Assembly: GCA_029785685.1 (NCBI GenBank)
Contig: JAFLZE010000055.1
Coordinates: 1-6,395, forward strand
Direction of reading: 5' to 3'
Source: Nitrososphaerota archaeon
Lineage (GTDB): Archaea > Thermoproteota > Nitrososphaeria > Nitrososphaerales > UBA183
DNA: 6,395 nucleotides
The notes beneath the pieces were generated by a model. It did not search any database, was not told the DNA's origin, and saw only the letters and a program-made list of their open reading frames with translations. Of the stretch, positions 1 through 4,799 are shown piece by piece. Position 1 is the stretch's first letter. The number at the start of each line of letters is the position of its first letter. Made by a program: the position numbers and the translations under genes.

Positions 1-828
1 GGAGAGGACGTCGGGAGCGCGCTCGCGAGGCACAGGGACGTGAAGCTTACTGCGCTCACAGGGTCGGTGGAGACTGGGGTGAAGATCATGGGGATGGCGT
101 CTCAGAACCTTTCGAGGGTCGTCCTTGAGCTCGGAGGGAAGAACCCCCACATCGTGTTCAGAGATGCTGACGTCGTCAGGGCTGCGGCTGCCGTCATGAA
201 CGGGATATTCACCAACGCGGGGCAGATGTGCTGGGCAGGTTCACGGCTATTGGTCGACGAGGGGGTGAAGGAGGCGGTCCTCCGGAAGCTGGTGGAAGGG
301 GCCAACGGGATGAGGCTGGGCGACGGGCTGAAACCTGAGACGGCCATGGGGCCCCTGGTGGCGGAGTCGCAGAGGAAAAAGGTCGCAGGATACGTGGAGA
401 CCGGGATAGGTGAAGGGGCGAGGGTAGCTGCAGGAGGAGCCTTGCCGACGGAAGAGGGGCTGGAAGGAGGATACTTCTACAGGCCTACGATCCTCGACGG
501 CGTGACCCAAGACATGAAGGTAGCGAGAGAGGAGATATTCGGGCCCGTCCTGACGGTCACCGCCTTCAGTGGGGATGACGACGCCGTCCTGAAGGCGAAC
601 GACTCCGAGTTCGGGCTGTGGGCGGGCGTGTGGACGAACGACCTGAGAAGGGCCCACAGAGTCGCGGGATTGCTTGAGGCAGGCATAGTGACCGTCAACG
701 AAGAGCCGATAACGTTCCCGCAGACCCCCTTCGGGGGGTTCAAGAACAGCGGCAACTCCTCAGAGCAGGGGATGGAGGCGGTCCTGACCTACGTCAGGAC
801 GAAGAACGTGTCAGTCAACCTGGACTAG
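1..828 (+). CDS. Aldehyde dehydrogenase, C-terminal part (5' truncated by window)
   Basis: NAD(P)-dependent aldehyde dehydrogenase superfamily enzyme, which oxidises an aldehyde to the carboxylic acid in the cytoplasm. The frame is open from base 1, so the gene starts outside the window; the visible part is 275 residues of a family usually near 480. Seen in order: the LTGSVETG nucleotide-site motif (about residues 19-26), the general-base glutamate in LELGGKNP (GAG at 127-129), the catalytic cysteine in GQMCWAGSR (TGC at 229-231), the cofactor-ribose motif EEIFGPV (about 531-551), and the terminal PFGGFKNSG block (about 724-750). All key residues of this half are present. The usual GRE/GSE segment after PFGGFKNSG reads NSSEQG, a mild variation. 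Substrate cannot be assigned, because the N-terminal half and upstream neighbours are missing. The TAG stop overlaps the stop of the convergent adenosyltransferase gene. Confidence 0.95.
   Translation, partial: GEDVGSALARHRDVKLTALTGSVETGVKIMGMASQNLSRVVLELGGKNPHIVFRDADVVRAAAAVMNGIFTNAGQMCWAGSRLLVDEGVKEAVLRKLVEGANGMRLGDGLKPETAMGPLVAESQRKKVAGYVETGIGEGARVAAGGALPTEEGLEGGYFYRPTILDGVTQDMKVAREEIFGPVLTVTAFSGDDDAVLKANDSEFGLWAGVWTNDLRRAHRVAGLLEAGIVTVNEEPITFPQTPFGGFKNSGNSSEQGMEAVLTYVRTKNVSVNLD
825..828. other. Shared CTAG: overlapping stops of convergent genes
   Basis: The palindrome CTAG supplies TAG to the aldehyde dehydrogenase on the plus strand (826-828) and TAG to the adenosyltransferase on the minus strand (827-825). 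There is no intergenic space and no room for a terminator between the two genes, so each transcript must end inside the other gene. Confidence 0.95.
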
Positions 829-1358
829 CCTTTCCAAACTTCTTCCTTCTTACCGTCGGCCCTGTTCACCCACCTTGAGAGGTTGAAGAGATACGAAGAA
901 AGCCTGTTGAAGAAGGGGACCAACGCGGGGTTCATCTCCTCGGCGCGGGAGGCGGTGACGAGCCTCCTTTCGGCGCGCCTGCAGACTGACCTTGCCAGCT
1001 GGAGCATCGCCCCTGCCTCGTTCCCACCTGGGAGGATGAAGTTGCTCAGTGTCGGGAGCTCCTTCGCGAGGCCGTCTGTCATCCTCTCGAGGGAAAGGGT
1101 GTCAGATGCCGTGATTCGGGGGACCGCACGGGGCGTTTTGAGCTCTGTCGCCGCGTCGGCCCCGGCGACGAACAGCATTCTCTGTATCTTCCTCAGGCCG
1201 GCGACGGCCGTTCTGTCTTCTGAGACTGAGATGGCCACCCCGATGACAGAATTCAGCTCGTCGATTGTGCCGTACGCCTCCACCCTTGGGTCGTCCTTGG
1301 GGACGCGCTTCGAGCCGTACAGGAAAGTCTTCCCGTCGTCTCCTCTTCGAGTGTACAT
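825..1358 (-). CDS. PduO-type ATP:cob(I)alamin adenosyltransferase
   Basis: Transfers the 5'-deoxyadenosyl group of ATP to cob(I)alamin, giving adenosylcobalamin for B12-dependent mutases, dehydratases or reductases; cytoplasmic, usually a trimer of helical bundles. The 177-residue product has the family marks in order: YTRRGDDGKT at residues 2-11 (ATP-binding N terminus), DPRVEAYGTIDELNS at 23-37, FILPGG at 107-112, ARSVCRRAER at 122-131, and FFNRLSSYLF at 149-158. Length matches the family (about 170-190). The ATG at 1358 begins MYTRRGDDG, exactly where family members begin, and lies about 27 nt from an A/T-rich TATA-like element at 1381-1390, so a leaderless transcript is likely. The neighbours are not cobalamin genes, so the B12-dependent client enzyme is not visible here. 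It belongs to the PduO/MMAB fold and is not CobA or EutT. Confidence 0.95.
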   Translation of the reverse strand: MYTRRGDDGKTFLYGSKRVPKDDPRVEAYGTIDELNSVIGVAISVSEDRTAVAGLRKIQRMLFVAGADAATELKTPRAVPRITASDTLSLERMTDGLAKELPTLSNFILPGGNEAGAMLQLARSVCRRAERRLVTASRAEEMNPALVPFFNRLSSYLFNLSRWVNRADGKKEEVWKG

Positions 1359-1380
1359 TCGGTGGGCGGCGCGGGCACGG

Positions 1381-1390
1381 AATTAATAAC
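1381..1390 (-). promoter_or_regulatory. TATA-like element of the adenosyltransferase gene
   Basis: On the minus strand this reads GTTATTAATT, an A/T-rich island in GC-rich sequence. Its centre is about 27 nt before the ATG at 1358, the spacing expected between an archaeal TATA box and the transcription start. Transcription would then begin at or next to the start codon. No Shine-Dalgarno motif is seen between the box and the ATG. Confidence 0.6.
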
Positions 1391-1489
1391 GATAACAGAG
1401 CCGCACAAGGTCGAGCCCTCCGCGAGTTCGAAGGGGATTCTTTGGGTCAACCGAATTGTCATGATTGGCCAAGTAAATTCCAGTCAGAA

Positions 1490-1498
1490 GTTTCTTAT
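1490..1498 (+). promoter_or_regulatory. Possible TATA-like element of the DUF2203 gene
   Basis: GTTTCTTAT preceded by purine-rich CAGAA resembles a BRE plus TATA box. It predicts a start of transcription near 1520-1522, about 10 nt before the candidate ACG start codon at 1531. A second A/T-rich stretch, AGTAAATT at 1471-1478, is an alternative. The rest of the short gap between the adenosyltransferase and DUF2203 genes holds nothing I recognise. Confidence 0.35.
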
Positions 1499-1530
1499 GC
1501 CCGGGTGCCGGCAGAGAGGCGAGTAACACA

Positions 1531-1947
1531 ACGGCCTTCGACATCCAAGACACCCATCAGTTTACGCCGCAGGAGGCGTCCAAACTCCTGCCTGACATCA
1601 AGCCCAAGGTAAAGGAGCTCATCGAACGCAAGAAAGTAGTGGCCAAGCTACACGACGAGATGGAGAAGTACAACCTGCTGGGCTTCAAGACACCTGAAGT
1701 GGCCGAGAAAGCGGCCCAGCTGGACGCGCTCGTGGACGACCTGACGAGGAAGATCGCCGAGCTCGAGGACCTTGGCGTCGAGATCAAGGACCTTGACTAC
1801 GGGCTGGTAGATTTTCCGGCGTCGAGGTATGGAGAGAGCGTGATGCTCTGCTGGCGATATGGGGAGCCTGACGTTTCATTCTGGCACAAGCCGAACGAAG
1901 GGTACAACGGCCGCAAGTCGCTGAAGATTCAGCTCATCCAGCCCTAG
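1531..1947 (+). CDS. DUF2203 family protein, non-canonical or damaged start
   Basis: A small protein of the DUF2203 family, function unknown. The conserved features are the N-terminal FTPQEASKLLPDIKP block (about residues 11-25), a long charged helical middle (about 26-80) likely to form a coiled coil, and the signature GLVDFPASRYGESVMLCWRYGEP followed by FWHKPNEGYNGR (about 91-128). The FTPQEA homology begins well upstream of the first in-frame GTG (1639), so a start there would cut off conserved sequence. Yet between the in-frame TAA at 1474 and that GTG there is no ATG, GTG or TTG. I place the start at ACG 1531, one transition from ATG and followed by an alanine codon, giving 138 residues, normal for the family; this is tentative. 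Alternatives are a sequencing error, or a frameshift joining the ATG at 1497. The TAG stop overlaps the convergent amidohydrolase stop. Confidence 0.8.
   Translation, partial: TAFDIQDTHQFTPQEASKLLPDIKPKVKELIERKKVVAKLHDEMEKYNLLGFKTPEVAEKAAQLDALVDDLTRKIAELEDLGVEIKDLDYGLVDFPASRYGESVMLCWRYGEPDVSFWHKPNEGYNGRKSLKIQLIQP
1944..1947. other. Shared CTAG: overlapping stops of convergent genes
   Basis: The same arrangement as at 825-828. TAG at 1945-1947 ends the DUF2203 gene, and the complementary TAG (1946-1944) ends the amidohydrolase gene on the other strand. Confidence 0.95.
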
Positions 1948-2789
1948 AGGCCGAGGAGCCGCTTCGCGTTTCCGCCAAGCAGCTTGTCAGAGACACCGGG
2001 TTTGAGCTTGGGGGCGAGGTTCTGGTGGAAGTCATCCATCCAATCCTTCTGCCTGAGCATAGGGTAGTCGGTGCCGAAAAGGAACCTGTCCTGTAACATG
2101 CCGTTCAGGTAGGGCAGCACGCTTGGAGGCAGGTACTTCGGTTTCCACCCGGAAACGTCGATGAAAACGTTCCGGCTCCTCAGGGCGATTGCGATCGTGA
2201 CGTCGGGCCAGGGCCATCCGAAGTGCGCCATTATCACCCGCAGGTCAGGGAAAGCCTGGCAGACCTCGTCAAGGAGCTCCGGCTTGCTGTACTTGATTTC
2301 TGTGTCACCGAGGCCGGTGGTGCCCGTGTGGAACAGGATCGGGAGCTCGGCTCCTTGACAGAACTCGTAGATCGGGAACATCAGCTTCCTGTCATTGAGG
2401 TAGACGGAGTTGGCGCTACTGTGCACCTTCAGTCCGCGCATCCCGAGGACTTTCACCGCCCGCCTCAGCTCACGGACAGCCGCAGCTCCAGCGTTGGGGT
2501 CAACGCCAGCGAACGGGATGAGCCTATCACCCGACTTCGCCGCGATGCGCGCGACCTCCTCGTTCCTCATGGTGTAGTTCCTGAACGCCCTGTTCCTGGT
2601 TGCCCTGGTGTCCTGCCCGAGGATGACGGCCCTGTCGACCCCCGCCTCGTCCATCTCGTCAACGAGCTGATCGGTCGAGGTGGGGAGACTTGCCATGTCG
2701 AGCTTGAAGAAGTCGCAAGCTTTCATTATCGGGCCGTTCTTCTCCATGAACTCTCGGGTCCATGGGTGGACATGGACATCCACTATCAT
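1944..2789 (-). CDS. Metal-dependent TIM-barrel amidohydrolase (amidohydrolase_2 type)
   Basis: A probable zinc- or manganese-dependent hydrolase or decarboxylase of the amidohydrolase-2 family (COG2159 type), cytoplasmic, substrate unknown. The 281-residue product starts MIVDVHVHP with the HxH metal pair at His6 and His8. Later ligands appear in the right order: ILFHTG (His154), IMAHFG (His189) and LFGTDYP (Asp241). Lys121 in GLKVHSS lies where some superfamily members have a metal-bridging lysine. All expected metal ligands are present. I prefer the ATG at 2789 over the upstream TTG at 2813, because it puts the DVHVH strand at the N terminus and lies about 27 nt from a TATA-like element. 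Family members include decarboxylases as well as hydrolases, and nothing nearby tells which. It is divergent from the peroxiredoxin gene. Confidence 0.9.
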   Translation of the reverse strand: MIVDVHVHPWTREFMEKNGPIMKACDFFKLDMASLPTSTDQLVDEMDEAGVDRAVILGQDTRATRNRAFRNYTMRNEEVARIAAKSGDRLIPFAGVDPNAGAAAVRELRRAVKVLGMRGLKVHSSANSVYLNDRKLMFPIYEFCQGAELPILFHTGTTGLGDTEIKYSKPELLDEVCQAFPDLRVIMAHFGWPWPDVTIAIALRSRNVFIDVSGWKPKYLPPSVLPYLNGMLQDRFLFGTDYPMLRQKDWMDDFHQNLAPKLKPGVSDKLLGGNAKRLLGL

Positions 2790-2812
2790 CGTGAGGACGC
2801 CGATGAGGCGCA

Positions 2813-2829
2813 AACATTAACCTTTTTTT
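2813..2829 (-). promoter_or_regulatory. BRE/TATA-like element of the amidohydrolase gene
   Basis: The minus strand reads AAAAAAAGG then TTAATGTT: a purine-rich BRE-like stretch followed by a TATA-like box centred near 2816, about 27 nt before the ATG at 2789. This supports that ATG and a leaderless mRNA. Confidence 0.55.
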
Positions 2830-2830
2830 G
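2822..2830 (+). promoter_or_regulatory. Possible TATA-like element of the peroxiredoxin gene
   Basis: CTTTTTTTG is centred about 27 nt before the GTG at 2853. The adjacent ACATTAAC at 2814-2821 could serve instead, giving a leader of about 9 nt. The element overlaps the divergent amidohydrolase promoter, so the two genes probably share one small regulatory region. Confidence 0.4.
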
Positions 2831-2852
2831 CCGGAGCTTTCGCAACCCTCCT

Positions 2853-3329
2853 GTGGCCCCGAAGCCCAAGGAACTCGCCGAAGGCGACAGAGCTCCCGAC
2901 TTCGAACTTCCGTCGTCCGAGGGGAGGCCTGTCAGGCTGAGCTCGCTGAAAGGGAAGCAAGTTGTACTCTACTTCTACCCCAAGGATGACACCGCGGGCT
3001 GCACCATCGAGGCGTGCGCGTTTCGTGACAACCTCTCCGCGTTCGGCAGGATGGCCGCGGTGGTGCTGGGGGTCAGCAAGGACTCGCTCGAGTCCCATTC
3101 GAAGTTCATCGACAAGTACTCGCTCAACTTCACGCTTCTCAGCGACGAAGAGCTGAAGGCCCACCGCCTCTACGGCACCTGGAAGGAGAAGATCAACTAT
3201 GGCAGGAAGTACATGGGGACGGAGAGGTCGACGTTCGTCATAGGGACGGATGGGAAAATAAAGAAGATATTCAGGAAGGTCTCGCCGCAGGGCCACGAAG
3301 TCCAGGTCCTGGCGGCGCTGAAGTCCTAG
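2853..3329 (+). CDS. bcp: Bcp-type peroxiredoxin (thioredoxin-dependent peroxidase)
   Basis: A cytoplasmic thiol peroxidase that reduces hydrogen and organic peroxides, recycled by thioredoxin or a similar donor. The 158-residue product has the AhpC/TSA thioredoxin fold: GDRAPDFELPSSEG at about 11-24, then YFYPKDDTAGCT with the peroxidatic Cys50, and a second cysteine at Cys55. That C-x4-C spacing is the atypical two-cysteine arrangement of E. coli Bcp. Arg125 in ERSTFVI is the conserved active-site arginine. The frame is open far upstream across the antisense of the amidohydrolase gene, but homology begins near residue 5, so the GTG at 2853 (MAPKPKELAEGD) is the sensible start. The length matches Bcp (about 150-160). 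The membrane protein gene follows after 9 bases in the same frame with no promoter between, suggesting co-transcription. Confidence 0.95.
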   Translation: MAPKPKELAEGDRAPDFELPSSEGRPVRLSSLKGKQVVLYFYPKDDTAGCTIEACAFRDNLSAFGRMAAVVLGVSKDSLESHSKFIDKYSLNFTLLSDEELKAHRLYGTWKEKINYGRKYMGTERSTFVIGTDGKIKKIFRKVSPQGHEVQVLAALKS

Positions 3330-3338
3330 GAAATCGGC

Positions 3339-4070
3339 TTGGGATCGTTCTTCGCCGGGGTGAAGGCAGGGACGCTCGGCGGGTTCCTTTACGTGGGAGG
3401 GACTGCAGTGTTCAACGTCATCCTTCTCTATGCTCTCCAGCCAGACGTCATGAAGTTCATCCAGGGGAACTACGACAGCGTCTGCACTACGGGGGTCCCG
3501 GTCAACGCGACAAACAGCGTCCAGAGCTGTTTCGCCTCCGTTATAGCGGTGGACGTCCCCTACATCGCTTTCGTGGCGTTCTTCATAGTCCTCGCGTACG
3601 CAGGGATATTCGGGATCCTCTACGACTCGATTCCGGGGCTGAGCACGTTCTTCAAGGGAGAAGCGTTCGCGGCGCTTGCCGGGTTCAACCTGGTGATCTT
3701 CGGGTTTTCGGCCTATTTCTTCGACACGCCCTCGTCTGTCGCGAGCGGGATATTCATGGCGGCTTGGACGGGAGTCTTCGGCTACGTCCTCGGGCGGCTT
3801 TACAAGAGGTACACCCGGCTTGTATCGGTCGCGAGCCAGGACCCGGCCCTCCTGAAGGTGATGGTCGACGGGAGAGACCTCACAGGAAAGACGAGGACCT
3901 TCGCCCTCACGTCTAGCCACAAGGTCAGGGCGGAGGTAGCAGAGGACGCCTCGTTCAGGGAATGGGAAACGACAGGAGGGGTGAGCGTGGAGGACTCGAG
4001 GTCGTTTGAGACGGTCGTAGAAGTGAACGGCGAAGGGACGCTGAAGGGTGCGGTAACCCGCAAATACTAG
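3339..4070 (+). CDS. Four-helix membrane protein with C-terminal beta domain, unknown function
   Basis: I do not recognise the family. The 243-residue product has about four membrane helices (residues 10-32, 68-97, 108-128, 133-154), rich in Gly, Ala and Phe. A loop at 33-66 carries Cys49 and Cys64, which could form a disulfide. Basic residues after helix 4 (RLYKRYTR) suggest a cytoplasmic C terminus by the positive-inside rule, which would put the two-cysteine loop outside. Residues about 165-243 look like a beta-sandwich repeat: VMVDGRDLTGKT, then FALTSSHKV, then FREWETTGGV, ending VNGEGTLKGAV. This pattern recalls PEGA or InlB-B-like repeats in archaeal surface proteins (inference). The start is TTG 3339; GTG 3360 is an alternative that would shorten helix 1 little. 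It sits directly after the peroxiredoxin gene and probably shares its mRNA; a functional link is not shown. Confidence 0.8.
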   Translation: MGSFFAGVKAGTLGGFLYVGGTAVFNVILLYALQPDVMKFIQGNYDSVCTTGVPVNATNSVQSCFASVIAVDVPYIAFVAFFIVLAYAGIFGILYDSIPGLSTFFKGEAFAALAGFNLVIFGFSAYFFDTPSSVASGIFMAAWTGVFGYVLGRLYKRYTRLVSVASQDPALLKVMVDGRDLTGKTRTFALTSSHKVRAEVAEDASFREWETTGGVSVEDSRSFETVVEVNGEGTLKGAVTRKY

Positions 4071-4112
4071 ACGTCCTGGTTATACAATCGACGAACTTGG
4101 CTATCGTTCCTG

Positions 4113-4126
4113 CCGAAGGTTAAATA
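4113..4126 (+). promoter_or_regulatory. Strong BRE/TATA promoter of the CxxC miniprotein gene
   Basis: CCGAAGG (BRE-like) followed by TTAAATA at 4120-4126, centred 26 nt before the ATG at 4149. This is the most canonical archaeal promoter in the window and predicts transcription starting at the start codon itself. A weaker A/T element, TTATAC at about 4080-4085, has no start codon at the right distance. Confidence 0.75.
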
Positions 4127-4134
4127 CCGAACGG

Positions 4135-4149
4135 TGGGCGTGCCGCCCA
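4135..4149 (+). repeat. Perfect inverted repeat between TATA box and start codon
   Basis: TGGGCG, then the loop TGC, then CGCCCA: 6-base arms, extendable by a G-T pair. The repeat ends on the A of the start codon. If the mRNA is leaderless, this lies across the initiation region and is placed like a repressor operator rather than an RNA hairpin. Chance occurrence in GC-rich DNA is possible. Confidence 0.4.
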
Positions 4150-4301
4150 TGCTCCTGAAATCCGTGCCGGAGGAGCCTTACTGCCTGCAGTCTGAGAAGC
4201 ATTCTCCTGCAAGGTCGGTGGCGAACCTGATCTGTTATCGGTGCGGCATGTTCCTGGGCGTCGCCGGCGAGTCGAAGCTCGGAACGCTTCTCGATTACTA
4301 G
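4149..4301 (+). CDS. Small CxxC protein (50 aa), possible zinc-binding miniprotein
   Basis: An unrecognised 50-residue protein beginning MLLKSVPEEPYCLQ and ending KLGTLLDY. It contains Cys12, His18, and the knuckle ICYRCG with Cys29 and Cys32, which together could coordinate one metal ion as a half zinc ribbon (inference). There is no signal peptide or membrane helix. Three observations support a real gene: a well-formed BRE/TATA element exactly 26 nt upstream of the ATG; an open frame that fills the gap between the membrane protein and acetyltransferase genes; and a TAG stop forming the same CTAG overlap with the convergent gene as at the two other convergent junctions. Archaeal genomes hold many such small zinc-ribbon proteins, often of unknown role or acting on nucleic acids. 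No function is assigned here. Confidence 0.75.
   Translation: MLLKSVPEEPYCLQSEKHSPARSVANLICYRCGMFLGVAGESKLGTLLDY
4298..4301. other. Shared CTAG: overlapping stops of convergent genes
   Basis: Third occurrence of this junction. TAG at 4299-4301 ends the CxxC miniprotein, and the complementary TAG (4300-4298) ends the GNAT gene. Confidence 0.9.
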
Positions 4302-4765
4302 GGCGCCTTCCCGAAGAGGCTGGTCAGCGCTCTGAAGCCGTGCTTGGCATAAAAGCGGTTCGCGATCTCGTTCTGCGAGGGGACGTCGGCGACGATTATC
4401 TGGGCTCCCATCTTTCTCAGTTCGGAAGACGCATGTTCCAGCATCTCGTTCCCCAGCGCCTTCCTCCTGTGCTCTGGGAGTATGTAGAAGTCACTGATGA
4501 ACCCCTCCATGTGCGGCTCGTAGAACGTCCTTTCCCGCAACTCCGCCCTCAGGAAACCTATGACCTTGGAGCCTTCAGCCGCCACCATCAGCAGCCTGCC
4601 TGAACCCTCGAACGTCGCCTGCACGTACTTTTCTGCCCTCGACTTCGAGTCCGCCACGACGGCGAAGAGCGGGTCGAACTCGTTGTTCAGCCTCTTGGTG
4701 CGGACGACCAGGTCGGCGACAGCCGATAGCTCTTCCTTCTTCGCGTGCCTGATCTGCATGGGCAT
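4298..4765 (-). CDS. GNAT family N-acetyltransferase
   Basis: An acetyl-CoA-dependent N-acetyltransferase, cytoplasmic, acceptor unknown. The 155-residue product begins MPMQIRHAKKEELSAVADL, the usual first strand and helix of the fold. A central strand GKVIGFLRAEL-like segment (about 65-76) follows, then motif A, FISDFYILPEHRRKALGNEML (about 89-109). The acetyl-CoA pyrophosphate loop is RRKALG instead of the common RGKGIG, losing one glycine. Motif B is IANRFYAKHGFR (about 134-145), a typical C-terminal signature. The open frame extends to 4816 and overlaps the malic enzyme end, but I choose the ATG at 4765 because it precedes the conserved fold and lies 29 nt from a TATA-like element; ATG 4759 is an equal alternative. 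It lies 34 nt behind the malic enzyme gene on the same strand, so read-through from that gene is also possible. The substrate (protein N terminus, amine or antibiotic) cannot be told. Confidence 0.9.
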   Translation of the reverse strand: MPMQIRHAKKEELSAVADLVVRTKRLNNEFDPLFAVVADSKSRAEKYVQATFEGSGRLLMVAAEGSKVIGFLRAELRERTFYEPHMEGFISDFYILPEHRRKALGNEMLEHASSELRKMGAQIIVADVPSQNEIANRFYAKHGFRALTSLFGKAP

Positions 4766-4790
4766 CCCCACGCCAGCTCTGGGGGTTCCC

Positions 4791-4797
4791 GATTTAC
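4791..4797 (-). promoter_or_regulatory. Possible TATA-like element of the GNAT gene
   Basis: The minus strand reads GTAAATC just after the malic enzyme stop, centred about 29 nt before the ATG at 4765. It would give a leader of only a few bases. The element is weak, and the gene may equally be read from the malic enzyme promoter. Confidence 0.35.
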
Positions 4798-4799
4798 GC

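Noticed and set aside
883..1386. A 167-codon plus-strand open frame
   Set aside because: It is antisense to the adenosyltransferase, whose family motifs run the full length of the opposite strand.
1400..1450. TTCGAA flanked by C-rich and G-rich stretches, resembling a tRNA T-arm
   Set aside because: The flanking bases do not pair at the right spacing, and no acceptor stem or anticodon arm can be built around it.
2223..2852. Long in-frame extension upstream of the peroxiredoxin
   Set aside because: It is antisense to the amidohydrolase gene, whose metal-ligand motifs are intact, and the peroxiredoxin homology begins only near 2865.
2817..3920. A 367-codon open frame on the minus strand
   Set aside because: It lies antisense to the peroxiredoxin and membrane protein genes, which have clear motifs and membrane helices. 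Its product is charged, low-complexity sequence typical of a GC-rich shadow frame.
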